DNA of 43,283 nucleotides from a virus: positions 1-43,283 of IMG/VR virus record IMGVR_UViG_3300006790_000005. One strand, given 5' to 3'. Position 1 is the stretch's first letter. Every line of letters starts with the position of its first letter. Below are positions 21,988 through 30,400 of this stretch, in pieces. Made by a program: the position numbers and the translations under genes. The notes under the pieces were generated by a model that was not told the DNA's origin, did no database searches, and was given only the letters and a program-made list of their open reading frames with translations.

Positions 21988-22838
21988 TGCACGTACACAT
22001 AGACGGAGACATACTAGTCTATCGCGCTGGCTTTGCGGCTGAGCAGATGTATTACTTGCTCACCCACGAGGATGCCCAGTTCGATGAGGTTATACAAGTA
22101 CAGTTCCCTTACAAGAAGGAAGCCCTTGCATACGTCGAGGAGAAGAATCTAAAAGAGGGGGAGTACTCGCTGGAGAAGAAGTCGGATGCTGAACCAGTAG
22201 AGAACGCTTTGTATAACCTCCGGTCTATGATTACCAAATGTATGGAAGACCTAGCCGTAAGCCAGAACGAGATCACAGTCTACCTGACAGGGCCGACTAA
22301 CTTTCGTGATGGCATCGCTACAGTAAAACCCTACAAAGGTAACAGAGACGCGGCGCACAAGCCCGTCCACGCTCAAGCTATCAAAGACCACATCTGCGAG
22401 CTGTATCCCTCGAACATTAGTGAGGACGAGGAGGCGGACGACGTTATCTCGTATAGCCACTATGCCATGTACCTTAATGGCGAGGACACAGTGATATGCA
22501 GCCTTGACAAAGACCTAGACATGGTGCCGGGAATGCACTACAACTTCGTCAAGGAAGAGTCATATATGGTAGACGACGAGCAGGCAATGTACTACTTTTA
22601 TAGGCAGCTACTCACCGGCGATGCTGTAGACAACATCCCGGGATTGCATCGTGTGGGTAACAAGACTGCCGATAAGATGTTAGCCGATTGCCATATGGAC
22701 GAGCGCGCTATGTTAGACTTAGTACGTACTAAGTATAAAGAAGAGTACGGAGACAAGGCCGAGGATATGCTACTCGAAGTCGGTCGCCTACTCTGGATGA
22801 GGAGGAAACCAAATGAACTTTGGACACCCCCTGCTTGA
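21987..22838 (+). CDS. 5'-3' exonuclease (T7 gp6 / FEN type)
   Basis: 283 residues. The N-terminal MHVHIDGDILVYRAGFAAEQ, the arch-side KPYKGNRDAAHKP, the acidic block SEDEEADDVISY and ICSLDKDLDMVPG supply the metal-binding Asp/Glu set. LLTGDAVDNIPGLHRVGNKT with ADKML is the helix-3-turn-helix that grips DNA. It removes RNA primers and degrades host DNA. It overlaps both neighbours. Palindrome copy 18 encodes LDLVRTKYKEEYG after the helix-3-turn-helix. Confidence 0.92.
   Translation: MHVHIDGDILVYRAGFAAEQMYYLLTHEDAQFDEVIQVQFPYKKEALAYVEEKNLKEGEYSLEKKSDAEPVENALYNLRSMITKCMEDLAVSQNEITVYLTGPTNFRDGIATVKPYKGNRDAAHKPVHAQAIKDHICELYPSNISEDEEADDVISYSHYAMYLNGEDTVICSLDKDLDMVPGMHYNFVKEESYMVDDEQAMYYFYRQLLTGDAVDNIPGLHRVGNKTADKMLADCHMDERAMLDLVRTKYKEEYGDKAEDMLLEVGRLLWMRRKPNELWTPPA
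22718..22733. repeat. Dispersed palindrome, copy 18 (coding)
   Basis: CTTAGTACGTACTAAG, perfect; read as (D)LVRTK in the exonuclease gene. Confidence 0.9.
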
Positions 22839-23115
22839 CAGCCTCGGAGTATCAGTCGCAGTGTTCGTGGTATATTTCTGCTATGTGTTCCTTCGGTCCA
22901 TGCAGCAGCAGAACGTTATCCACGCTAACTGGATATTGATTGCTCCCATCTCTATGCTAATGGCGTTCGGTGATGCGTTTATCATCAGTGCTGTAGCCAC
23001 GCACGGCGTAGACCTGTGGTGGGCGATGGGCATAGGAGGCTTCACAGGTTGTTGGGCCAGCATGTGGTTACACAGGAATTATTTAAGGAGAGACACAAAT
23101 GAGACTGTATCTTAA
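22813..23115 (+). CDS. Inner-membrane protein, unknown function
   Basis: 100 residues with a strong ribosome site (GAGGAGG). Three hydrophobic segments: LGVSVAVFVVYFCYVFL, WILIAPISMLMAFGDAFIIS and WWAMGIGGFTGCWASMWLHR, ending in a basic tail. The GGFTGCWASMWLHR ending is familiar from membrane proteins in the replication region of many phages. A holin role is less likely because it lies in the early arm and dedicated lysis genes are elsewhere. Confidence 0.7.
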   Translation: MNFGHPLLDSLGVSVAVFVVYFCYVFLRSMQQQNVIHANWILIAPISMLMAFGDAFIISAVATHGVDLWWAMGIGGFTGCWASMWLHRNYLRRDTNETVS

Positions 23116-23560
23116 TAGGGCAAACAAATACCAGCTCACGCAAATCATTGATTCGCAAGAGTTCTTTGCCCGAGAATTTGAGGTAGACGAGCCTCTGGGC
23201 GCAGCACTGTTGCGCTTTCAAGCGGAAGTGATTGCGGTAGAGCGCTGGCTTGCCGCGCAATACCAAGCAGCTAGTCGTAGAGACTACGACATTGACGCTG
23301 TAATGCCAGATGAGATTAGGAGTATCGTATGTCGAAGCGGCGCAAAACAAGAGCCAAAGCAAGAGCAGCAGGCTACCGTAGCAAGTTCGAGCAAGACGTC
23401 TTCGAGCGGGCGAAAGAAGAAGGCATCGAAGTCGAGTACGAGCCGAAAGAAGAAATCATCGAGTACTTCAAAAAGCCAAGCAAGTACCTCCCAGACGGAC
23501 GACTCCCCAACGGAGTCCTCGTCGAGTGCAAAGGACGCTTCACAGTCTTCGACCGAGTGA
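23099..23560 (+). CDS. Unknown protein with Ser/Lys-rich tail overlapping the endonuclease gene
   Basis: 153 residues, with AAGGAG nine bases before ATG 23099. The first 77 residues look folded (MRLYLNRANKYQLTQIIDSQ, EPLGAALLRFQAEVIAVERW). From about residue 78 the frame runs 232 bases into the endonuclease I gene in another phase and gives a low-complexity tail of Ser, Lys and Thr (SSGRKKKASKSSTSRKKKSS). No stop occurs before 23558, so the tail must be translated if the gene is. It may have a basic, disordered DNA-binding tail. Family not recognised. Confidence 0.6.
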   Translation: MRLYLNRANKYQLTQIIDSQEFFAREFEVDEPLGAALLRFQAEVIAVERWLAAQYQAASRRDYDIDAVMPDEIRSIVCRSGAKQEPKQEQQATVASSSKTSSSGRKKKASKSSTSRKKKSSSTSKSQASTSQTDDSPTESSSSAKDASQSSTE

Positions 23561-23721
23561 AGCACCTTTTAATCAAGGAGCAACACCCAGAGAAGGACAT
23601 ACGATTCGTGTTCCAGTACAACAACACTTTGAGTAAAAAGTCCAAGACTACCTACACAGAGTGGTGCGACAAGCACGGCTTCATGTGGGCAATAGGAGAT
23701 ATACCCCATGAGTGGCTTTGA
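23329..23721 (+). CDS. Endonuclease I (Holliday junction resolvase, T7 gp3 type)
   Basis: 130 residues with AGGAG before ATG 23329. SKFEQDVFERAKEEGIEVEY, YLPDGRLPNGVLVECKG, KHLLIKEQHPEKDIRFVF and YTEWCDKHGFMWA follow T7 endonuclease I closely. E21, D56, E66 and K68 occupy the positions of T7 Glu20, Asp55, Glu65 and Lys67. It cuts four-way junctions and branched DNA during packaging and breaks host DNA. Its first 232 bases also encode the tail of the gene starting at 23099. Confidence 0.95.
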   Translation: MSKRRKTRAKARAAGYRSKFEQDVFERAKEEGIEVEYEPKEEIIEYFKKPSKYLPDGRLPNGVLVECKGRFTVFDRVKHLLIKEQHPEKDIRFVFQYNNTLSKKSKTTYTEWCDKHGFMWAIGDIPHEWL

Positions 23722-24076
23722 CTATAACGTAGGAGATGTAAACAGTGACGAAAGAGGAAGCGGAGCACGTGCTAATGCAGGTAAACCAGAACTCCACCTC
23801 GTTCCCTTGCCTTTGCTCGAAGGGACTGCCCGAGTGTTCATGTATGGACGGGGTAAATACGCAGAGTGGAACTGGGCAAAAGGAATGGCGTGGAGCATAC
23901 CGTACGACTGCGCCCTGCGGCATCTCGGAGGATGGTTTTATGGTGAAGAGTTGGACAGCGAAAGCGGGCTACATCATCTTGACCATGCTATTTGTAATCT
24001 ACTTATGCTCAGACATTTCATAACTTACTACCCAGAAGGGGACGACAGACCGGAGTACTTCAATAATGAACGATAA
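23708..24076 (+). CDS. dATP/dGTP diphosphohydrolase-like protein (DUF5664)
   Basis: 122 residues, with GGAG upstream and a 14-base overlap with the endonuclease gene. ARANAGKPELHLVPLPLLEG, VFMYGRGKYAEWNWAKG, ALRHLGGWFYGEELDSESGL and HHLDHAICNLLMLRHF are the characteristic blocks of DUF5664, a MazG-like all-alpha NTP pyrophosphohydrolase family linked in some phages to dGTP/dATP handling. The Glu and Asp of GEELDSESGLHHLDH would bind Mg. No PurZ-type gene is present, so a base-Z genome is not indicated. Confidence 0.85.
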   Translation: MSGFDYNVGDVNSDERGSGARANAGKPELHLVPLPLLEGTARVFMYGRGKYAEWNWAKGMAWSIPYDCALRHLGGWFYGEELDSESGLHHLDHAICNLLMLRHFITYYPEGDDRPEYFNNER

Positions 24077-24281
24077 CGTAAACGAGTCAGTAAGCAAAAC
24101 TATCCAGAACCTCATTGAGATTGTTAAGCAGTCTACGTTACAGGTGAACGGGGAGGCTGTCCCGGTCGTAGCACAGGTTCTTACAGACGCACAGAACTAT
24201 GTGTGGCGACTGCAGAACGAAGAGCTTATTATCAAGGAGGGCGGCGGTGATACTGATAGACTTGACAACGACGGAGTATAA
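24066..24281 (+). CDS. Small helical protein
   Basis: 71 residues from ATG 24066, with GGAG about ten bases upstream and an overlap with the gene before. One or two amphipathic helices (VSKTIQNLIEIVKQSTLQVN, VVAQVLTDAQNYVWRLQNEE) and an acidic end. No family recognised. Confidence 0.6.
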   Translation: MNDNVNESVSKTIQNLIEIVKQSTLQVNGEAVPVVAQVLTDAQNYVWRLQNEELIIKEGGGDTDRLDNDGV

Positions 24282-24417
24282 CTTTATCTCTGAGTATCTC
24301 GACGAGATTGACGAGTTAATTGAGGAGGACGACGGCACATTCTTTCCGCTACCGTTTCTTACAACGCATAGCCAAGTAAAGAAGATGCTTCGTGGAACTA
24401 ATTATGAAGATTCTTGA
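24247..24417 (+). CDS. Small acidic protein with GTG start
   Basis: 56 residues. GTG 24247 was chosen for the AAGGAGG immediately upstream; a farther ATG (24199) lies inside the previous gene without a ribosome site. Very acidic centre (EYLDEIDELIEEDDGTFFPL). It overlaps the previous gene by 35 bases and the exonuclease start by 14. Function unknown. Confidence 0.55.
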   Translation: MILIDLTTTEYNFISEYLDEIDELIEEDDGTFFPLPFLTTHSQVKKMLRGTNYEDS

Positions 24418-25180
24418 ACTAGATATTGAGACAGCGCCTCATAAGGTATATGCGTGGGGTCTGTTCAAAGAGACTATCAACATCGACCGTGTGATTGAGT
24501 CAGGCTACACGATGTGCTTCGCCGCCAAGTGGCAACACGAGGACGAGGTAGTATTCGAGAGCTTGTACGAGAACGACATGGTAGGGATGCTGACCACAGC
24601 GTGGGAGTTACTGAACGAGGCTGACGTCGTAGTACATTACAACGGCAAGCGGTTTGATATACCCACTCTGAACAGGGACTTTGTAAAGCACGGACTCGTG
24701 CCGCCAGAGAACTACCACCAGATTGACCTGTACCAAGTGGTGCGTCGGAACTTCCGGTTTGCCTCAAACAAGATGGACTTCGTGTGCGACCAGCTCGGTC
24801 TGCAGACTAAGGTGCAGCACAAAGGAATGGAGTTGTGGCGAGACTGTATGCAGGGTGTCGAACTAGACTGGGGCGCTACCGTGCCCGAGCACATCGACGC
24901 CTCATGGAAGCAGATGAAAGACTACAACGTTGGAGACATTGAGATGCTCAACGCATTGTACAGCCATCTACTTCCGTGGATTAAGCACCCTAACAGAGCG
25001 CTGTATATGGAAACCGAGGAAGAGGTTTGTCCTAACTGCGGCAGCCACAACATTGTTAAAAAGGGCATCGAACGTCCTGCACGTGTGCACGCATACCAGC
25101 GTTACAAGTGCAACGACTGTGGTGCTAACTCAAGAGGCAGGCTGGCTTTGAAAGATGTGCCTAAACCTGCTATAGTATGA
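24404..25180 (+). CDS. RNase H-fold 3'-5' exonuclease with C-terminal zinc ribbon
   Basis: 258 residues from ATG 24404. ILELDIETAPHKVYAWG (D7, E9) is the first exonuclease motif, ADVVVHYNGKRFDIPTLNRD the second, and the Asp of YNVGDIEML fits the third. This is a DnaQ-like / RNase_H_2 family found in phages. The C-terminal 45 residues carry two Cys pairs (CPNCGSHN, CNDCGANS) as a zinc ribbon. It could trim DNA or recombination ends; substrate not known. Confidence 0.85.
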   Translation: MKILELDIETAPHKVYAWGLFKETINIDRVIESGYTMCFAAKWQHEDEVVFESLYENDMVGMLTTAWELLNEADVVVHYNGKRFDIPTLNRDFVKHGLVPPENYHQIDLYQVVRRNFRFASNKMDFVCDQLGLQTKVQHKGMELWRDCMQGVELDWGATVPEHIDASWKQMKDYNVGDIEMLNALYSHLLPWIKHPNRALYMETEEEVCPNCGSHNIVKKGIERPARVHAYQRYKCNDCGANSRGRLALKDVPKPAIV

Positions 25181-25332
25181 CCCTGACGCCACTAACAATA
25201 GCGACGTTGTGTTACGTATGGGCAGGCGTTGGCCTGCTCCTGCGCGACCAGCCGGCGCTGGGCCTAGCGTACCTTGCGTACGCCGTGGCTAACGTGGGAC
25301 TCATACTCATTGCAATAGGAGCGAGCAAATGA
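25177..25332 (+). CDS. Small two-segment membrane protein
   Basis: 51 residues (MTLTPLTIATLCYVWAGVGL..., then ALGLAYLAYAVANVGLILIA), with two hydrophobic segments around a short charged loop (LLRDQPA). It overlaps both neighbours by ATGA. Such small membrane proteins are common in phages; function unknown. Confidence 0.55.
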   Translation: MTLTPLTIATLCYVWAGVGLLLRDQPALGLAYLAYAVANVGLILIAIGASK

Positions 25333-25544
25333 TTATTGATGCTATACTAGCATGGCTAGTGTTTGGAATAATAGTCGCGGGAGTTATACCCGCGTATTAC
25401 CGATGGATTCATCAAAGTTTTCGCGATAAACGTAAGCGATTCTGTGTCGAGCTGCCCAGCGGGGAGCACTCAGTAATAGGCAGGCGAGACCTGCACTTGC
25501 TGCAGAGGCACATGAATGTTAAGGTACTAGGGGAGAGTGACTGA
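25329..25544 (+). CDS. Small membrane-anchored protein
   Basis: 71 residues, with GGAG upstream. One transmembrane segment (IIDAILAWLVFGIIVAGVIP) followed by a basic cytoplasmic part (RDKRKRFCVELPSGEHSVIG, RDLHLLQRHMNVKVLG). Paired with the gene before it by ATGA overlap, so the two may act together at the membrane. Family not recognised. Confidence 0.6.
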   Translation: MIIDAILAWLVFGIIVAGVIPAYYRWIHQSFRDKRKRFCVELPSGEHSVIGRRDLHLLQRHMNVKVLGESD

Positions 25545-26119
25545 TGCAGGCTATAGCATCGGAGAAGGAGCGGCAGGTTGTCATGAACAGCGACGCTAAG
25601 ATACTGGACAATTCTACCCAAGAGGGCGGGTTCATGGTGTTCCCTGCCCATCTAATGCCCGATGGTGAGGAGTTTCGTGGACAGCTACCGGAGTCGGGGC
25701 TGGACAAAGATGTCCTTGCTAGTTGGGTCGCTAACGTAAGAGGACAATACAATGCGCGGGAAAAACGCAAGGACGCTGAGGCGAGTGAGCGCGGAGCGGT
25801 ACTTCGAGATGCTGAGGAATCAGGAGCTACCCTTACCGACGAACGAGGCAGACGCATTAGCTCAGAAGAGAAAGTTGTACCGCCTTCTAAAGAAGCGCTG
25901 GACACGTACCTCAAATCCCAAATCTCTGACATTGACGGAAGCCTAAGCTACTTAGGTGAGCAGCATACAGAGCTTGCTAACGAGCTAGGCAAGATTGCCC
26001 GAGAAATATCCAAGCTGCATAAAGAGCAGGACATTCTGCTTGACATGCTGCAGCATTACGAGGAGGTTACTGATGATACATCCGATGTTTGCCGAGAGAC
26101 TGGCGAAGAGAATCATTGA
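25544..26119 (+). CDS. Coiled-coil protein, unknown function
   Basis: 191 residues from ATG 25544 (TGATG overlap). The middle has PDGEEFRGQLPESGLDKDVL and a charged region; residues about 125-175 form a heptad-like coiled coil (SDIDGSLSYLGEQHTELANE, LGKIAREISKLHKEQDILLD). The end is acidic. Position near the end of the early arm; no family recognised. A second frame inside it (25752-25946) also looks coding. Confidence 0.65.
   Translation: MQAIASEKERQVVMNSDAKILDNSTQEGGFMVFPAHLMPDGEEFRGQLPESGLDKDVLASWVANVRGQYNAREKRKDAEASERGAVLRDAEESGATLTDERGRRISSEEKVVPPSKEALDTYLKSQISDIDGSLSYLGEQHTELANELGKIAREISKLHKEQDILLDMLQHYEEVTDDTSDVCRETGEENH
25752..25946 (+). CDS. Possible nested 64-residue gene
   Basis: A +2 frame inside the coiled-coil gene, with GAGG upstream of ATG 25752. 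The product is basic and looks protein-like (RYFEMLRNQELPLPTNEADA, LAQKRKLYRLLKKRW). Either this frame is an overlapping gene or an out-of-frame shadow of the larger one. Support is limited to composition and ribosome site. Confidence 0.35.
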   Translation: MRGKNARTLRRVSAERYFEMLRNQELPLPTNEADALAQKRKLYRLLKKRWTRTSNPKSLTLTEA

Positions 26120-26252
26120 CACTAAACGCAAAAAAGGCAAGGCCGCGTGTGTTCAGTTCTGTTCTGAATACACGGACAACTTGCCCGAAGAAGATAAGAA
26201 GATAATCCTATCTTATATCACATTCTGGAAGGGTCAGACCTTTACCGTCTAA
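26073..26252 (+). CDS. Small basic protein, last gene of the early arm
   Basis: 59 residues from ATG 26073, with AGGAGG six bases upstream. Basic N-terminus (FAERLAKRIIDTKRKKGKAA) and an acidic helix (NLPEEDKKIILSYI). Its stop overlaps, by 11 bases, the end of the opposing HslV-like gene, where the two transcription units meet. No terminator is visible at the junction. Function unknown. Confidence 0.6.
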   Translation: MIHPMFAERLAKRIIDTKRKKGKAACVQFCSEYTDNLPEEDKKIILSYITFWKGQTFTV

Positions 26253-26703
26253 TAGTCATTACCTGTATGTCGCCGCCTGTATAGCAGTCATGCTTAATGG
26301 CGGCTGCTACTGCCTCTTCCGCTGTTGCTCCCATAGCCATAGCGCCTAGAGCGACCTTGCCTCCTGAGCCAGTCGCGAAATATTCTGTCTTGTGGGGAAT
26401 GAAAGTAAAGAGCCTGTTACATGACCAGAGAGTTCCGTCAGGCCTCAGTACTATAGCCTCGAAATCTTCTTCTAGGTCTAGGTTAGTGAGGTCTGGCTTC
26501 TCGTCCCTGTCCCCATCCCTGTACCATTCAAGGAACAGCTCCCCTGCATAGCTGCCACCCGCTAGCCCGACAATGTGTCCGGCTACGTCTTCGGCATCCC
26601 ACGGCATCCTGTAAAGTTTTACACAAGGCGTGAAGGAGCCGTCCTCCCACGTCTCCTGCGTATCAGCAGCAATTACACCATCACGTATGGCGATGGTTGT
26701 CAC
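26242..26703 (-). CDS. HslV-like Ntn hydrolase
   Basis: 153 residues from GTG 26703 (overlaps the TGA before it). TTIAIRDGVIAADTQETWED places Thr2, the N-terminal nucleophile after Met removal, and Asp17 as in HslV; a Lys follows in CVKLYRM. HIVGLAGGSYAGELFLEW and YFATGSGGKVALGAMAMGAT continue the proteasome-beta fold. No ATPase partner is encoded. It is the last gene of the late arm, after lysis genes; it may process a virion or host protein. Fold assignment firm, target unknown. Confidence 0.85.
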   Translation of the reverse strand: MTTIAIRDGVIAADTQETWEDGSFTPCVKLYRMPWDAEDVAGHIVGLAGGSYAGELFLEWYRDGDRDEKPDLTNLDLEEDFEAIVLRPDGTLWSCNRLFTFIPHKTEYFATGSGGKVALGAMAMGATAEEAVAAAIKHDCYTGGDIQVMTIRR

Positions 26704-27101
26704 AGCCTACGCCACACAGATACGCCTACAGCAGCAAAGACTACGACCCGTAGCACTTCACCAAAGTCAATCTGCAGACTCTCCAGTACGAGCAGTGCAT
26801 TAGTCACGCCCGTTAGTAATTCTGTGCGCTCGAACGCAGCTAAGATGCCGCCTAGTACAATCAAGTTAAGGATGGATACGATGGATACAGTGACGTACTC
26901 GTCTTTCCACGTCTCCCCCAAGCCCTTAATACGTAAGGCTTCTGCCTCTTGCTCGTTTAGCACGACCTGCTGCTCACCCTGATGCTTGGCCTGCTGTAGC
27001 TTGGCCCTCGCAGCTTCCTGCGCTATCTTACGTTCTTGCTTAGTACGTACTAAGTCAGTGAGCGGCTGTACGAGACCTTGTATAATCTCTTTTACTAGCA
27101 T
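26700..27101 (-). CDS. Holin-like membrane protein with coiled coil
   Basis: 133 residues; TAATG overlap with the endopeptidase stop. An N-terminal amphipathic coiled-coil part (ERKIAQEAARAKLQQAKHQG, EQQVVLNEQEAEALRIKG) is followed by ETWKDEYVTVSIVSILNLIV with LGGILAAF and a second hydrophobic segment near the C-terminus (VLRVVVFAAVGVSVW). The layout matches 3-TM-type phage/GTA holins beside an endopeptidase, so a role in lysis is likely. It carries palindrome copy 19 as DLVRTKQ. Confidence 0.65.
   Translation of the reverse strand: MLVKEIIQGLVQPLTDLVRTKQERKIAQEAARAKLQQAKHQGEQQVVLNEQEAEALRIKGLGETWKDEYVTVSIVSILNLIVLGGILAAFERTELLTGVTNALLVLESLQIDFGEVLRVVVFAAVGVSVWRRL
27039..27054. repeat. Dispersed palindrome, copy 19 (coding, late arm)
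   Basis: CTTAGTACGTACTAAG, perfect; read on the minus strand as (D)LVRTK in the holin-like gene. It is the only perfect copy in the late arm. Confidence 0.9.
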
Positions 27102-27439
27102 TACTTAACTCCTTCATGTTCCATACTGTAGTGGTTTCCGTCATTGAATCTACCGCCCCAACTGTTCTCAGGGTGCAGGGATTCCCAGTACTCCCCTAAA
27201 GGTCTGTGGTCTTCCGTCTCGGTGAGGTACTCCCCATCCCAGAACAGGTTGAAGTCCACCGCGAGTCGCTGTGTGTGTAGAGAGTTGGCGATTCCCGTCC
27301 CGTTCGCAGCGTTGCGCGCTGCTTCCTCGGGCGTTCTATACGTCTGACCAAAGGTAAGCTCGTAGCCATTCTCGTACGCATACTGGATTAACCTCGACAC
27401 GTTGTAGGTGAATATGGACTGCTTGGTTCGCAGGCTCAT
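27101..27439 (-). CDS. Endolysin: M15-type L,D-/D,D-endopeptidase
   Basis: 112 residues, typical for T5-Lys-like single-domain M15 peptidases. TFGQTYRTPEEAARNAANGT, SLHTQRLAVDFNLF and RFNDGNHYSMEH give the zinc ligands His and Asp of HxxRxAxD and the late His, with a catalytic Glu/Asp nearby. It cuts peptidoglycan stem peptides at lysis. TAATG overlaps on both sides link it to the internal virion protein before it and the holin-like gene after it. Confidence 0.9.
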   Translation of the reverse strand: MSLRTKQSIFTYNVSRLIQYAYENGYELTFGQTYRTPEEAARNAANGTGIANSLHTQRLAVDFNLFWDGEYLTETEDHRPLGEYWESLHPENSWGGRFNDGNHYSMEHEGVK

Positions 27440-30400
27440 TACGGCGCTCGCATCCTGTCTATGACTTTCTCTTTCATGCGGTCGGTGCTAGGAATATTGC
27501 TATCTTGTCTCGGGTCTTCCGCGTAGGTAATACCGTTCATCTCAAGGATACCCTCGATGCCCAGCCTAGCTGCGAGTGAGCGGAACACAAATGAGCGCGG
27601 CGGAATCTTCTCCAGCTTCACGAACTGCTCCAGCATCTTAGGGTCGGACATAATCTCAATGGCTTTACGTGCGCCCACGCTACGGGAGTAGCGGTTGTAC
27701 GCAGTAAGGAAACGTTGCTTACGGGACAGCGGGCCGAAGATTGCACGGAACGCCTGCAGCGGGATACTCTGTACCACGTCACCGGAGGGTCTTACCGTAC
27801 GGGAGGCCTCGTCAATGTCCAGAACACGCGCTACCTTTTTCAGATTCTCGACGTACTTTGCGCCCATAACAGCCCCTATCTTAGCCTCGTTCTTACCGAT
27901 GAGAGTACGGATAGCGTTGCCACCACTCTTGAGTGCAGGCCCAGACGTAAGCTGATTAGTCATCCACTGCGCTGTCTCTGCGCGGAACTGCGCGGCCAGT
28001 GCAGGGTCTATCTCGTTGATTCGGTTATAGAAGTTACGGGTTTGCTGGGCTGTGAGGTTATCTCCTTGAAAGATACCCTTGACAAAGCTGTCAGGTGCGA
28101 GCCTGCCCTTAGCATCCTTAATAAACTGGTCGCCAAAAGTTTCGATGTACAGGTTCTGCACAGCCTCGGCCTTCTTGGCTGAGCGCTGTACCGCAGCTTG
28201 CATGGTCTCCGCGTTGCTTATACGTGCCCAGTCGTCAGGCCCAAAGATGAGGTCAGCTTGGTCGCTAAACTGGTTCCTGAACTCAGTCATGCCCGTAGTG
28301 GAGAACTTACCACCGGGGTATACCTTGTTGTTGAACAGGGTCTGCATCTCTTTAGCGAACGCAGCTTTCACGGCAGGGTCGTTCTTGGTGATATCCAAGA
28401 CCTGCTGCAGGGACTCACGACTGCCGAGCATCTTCGTAATCGCCTCACGCGGGGCGTTATCAAACTGGTACTCCTGCAGCCGCATGTTGCCGTTAGCGTC
28501 CTCTACCATTCTCGGTCGAGTAGCTGTCATATCTCGGATGGTGTCTGCCTGAGCCACCTGCTTCTGCCAGATGGTGGCGTCCCGAGCGATGGAGTAGGCG
28601 TCTACAATCTTAGCCTTTTCTGCTGCGGTAAGGACTACCTCTTTACCATCGGGGCCGATACGCACGAAGTCCATCTGCGCAATCTGCGCATCAATGGCAT
28701 CGTTAATCTTCTGTATCTGCTCAGTGGCGTAGCCGTCGAAGTTGCTAGGACGGGCGTTCTTCATAGCCCTAAGCTCTTTCTTGAGCTGAGATTGCAGCCT
28801 TGTGAGCTGGTCGAAGGTAACGTTCGGACCGTTCATAGCCTGTAGGTCTTCCACCAACTTGGCTGATTTAGTGCCAAGCTTGTTAGACAGGGCTTCTCTG
28901 CCCTCCTTAGACACGTCTTGTAGAGCAGCGCGGACGGGACTCGGGGCCATACCCTGCCCGTCAGGCAGGTAGCGGAAGGTGTTACGTACTTGCACAGCGG
29001 ATTTGCCGCTAGGCAGCACACCTGTCAGTTGACGGAGGTTCTGCCACGTAAGCTGGACAGCCTCGTTCGCACGGGCTACCCCGTCCATCGTGGCGGTCTC
29101 AATCAGTCCGAAGTTACTGGGCTGTATCTCCCTCTCCATAATGGAGATGAACTCTTCCTGTGCATCAGCAGCCAACTGAGCGTCGTCTAGCGCACGATTG
29201 AGGCTGGTGCCGTCTAGGTCTGTCTCGTTGATTATCTCACGAGCACGGAGCATACGCTCGTCTGATGGGACGTCTGGGTTGGGGGCGTAGACCCCCTGCT
29301 CTTTGGCAAGCTGGGCCAGCACAGCGGGGTCGTCCACGTCTGTGATAGCTTGGTTGACCACGGACTCGTAGCCGCTCCGAATCTGGAGCTGCTGGTTAAG
29401 GTCGCCTGCGAGCTGCACTTCCTTGTCTGCGGGAGTGCCGCGCCTCATCTTATTTTGTAGCCATATGCCTATCTGTGTGCCGCTAAAGCTGTCGGACTTG
29501 AGGCCCGCTGCGGACATGACCGCTTCGGGTGTGAACTCAAGGTCACGCCCAGCGACTATGCCTAGCTCCTCAATCTCCCTGAGGATGCGCTCATGCTCTT
29601 CACGAATCTTCGGGATATCTTTCGGGTCAATGACACCGGCTTTATTACGTACTCGGCGTATAGCCTCCATCACACCGCCGAGTCCTAGCTCACCGCCGCC
29701 CGCTAGCAGGCCTTGTATGAGCCACTCGTTGTTCTTCGAGCCTTCGTCTATTTGCTCGTCAGTCATACCGTAGAACTCTTTGAGTATCTTCTTACGGACG
29801 GGGACTGACAGGCTGTTAATGAGGCCGCTGTATGCAGATGATGTAGCCAATGCGCGACCTCCGCTAATAGCGGGGTTGCGTGTGGCGAACGCACCAGCAG
29901 CAATCTCGGCTGCCATTACGGGGGCGTTAGGGGCGAACTCCACCATATCCCCGAGGTCGAAGCCTACGGGGTCTACGAGAGTAGCGCGGATGCCGCCTAC
30001 GTTGTTAGGGTCTTCTCCGTATCTCTCTACGTCGTCGCCCGTAATGGGGCGCATGACGGTGAGGCGGCCTGTGTTAGGCTCGTAGTATACGGGGTTGATG
30101 TTCTCTGGAACCTCTTTGCCGTTGGCACGGAAGTTCTCACGCGCTAGCTCCTGCGCAAGCTGGAACTTGAAGAAGCCGTCTTGGAACTCAGCAAGGCCAA
30201 GTGCCCAACGGTCGCCCAAGTCCGCGCCTGAGCGGACGTCAATGCCGTCTTCCCATGCTTGTCGGTTTAATCGGGAGGGGTCGTTAGATGGAGTAGGGAT
30301 AGTAGGTGCTGGCCCCATAGGACCGGCAGGTCCGATAGGCTGACGCTCTGGTACAGGCGGCGGCTCGCCCAGAGGCGTAGTAACCAGCCCGCCGAAGAAC

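Noticed and set aside
23708-24076. Evidence for a 2-aminoadenine (Z) genome
   Set aside because: DUF5664 proteins occur in many ordinary phages, and no PurZ- or DatZ-like gene is present.
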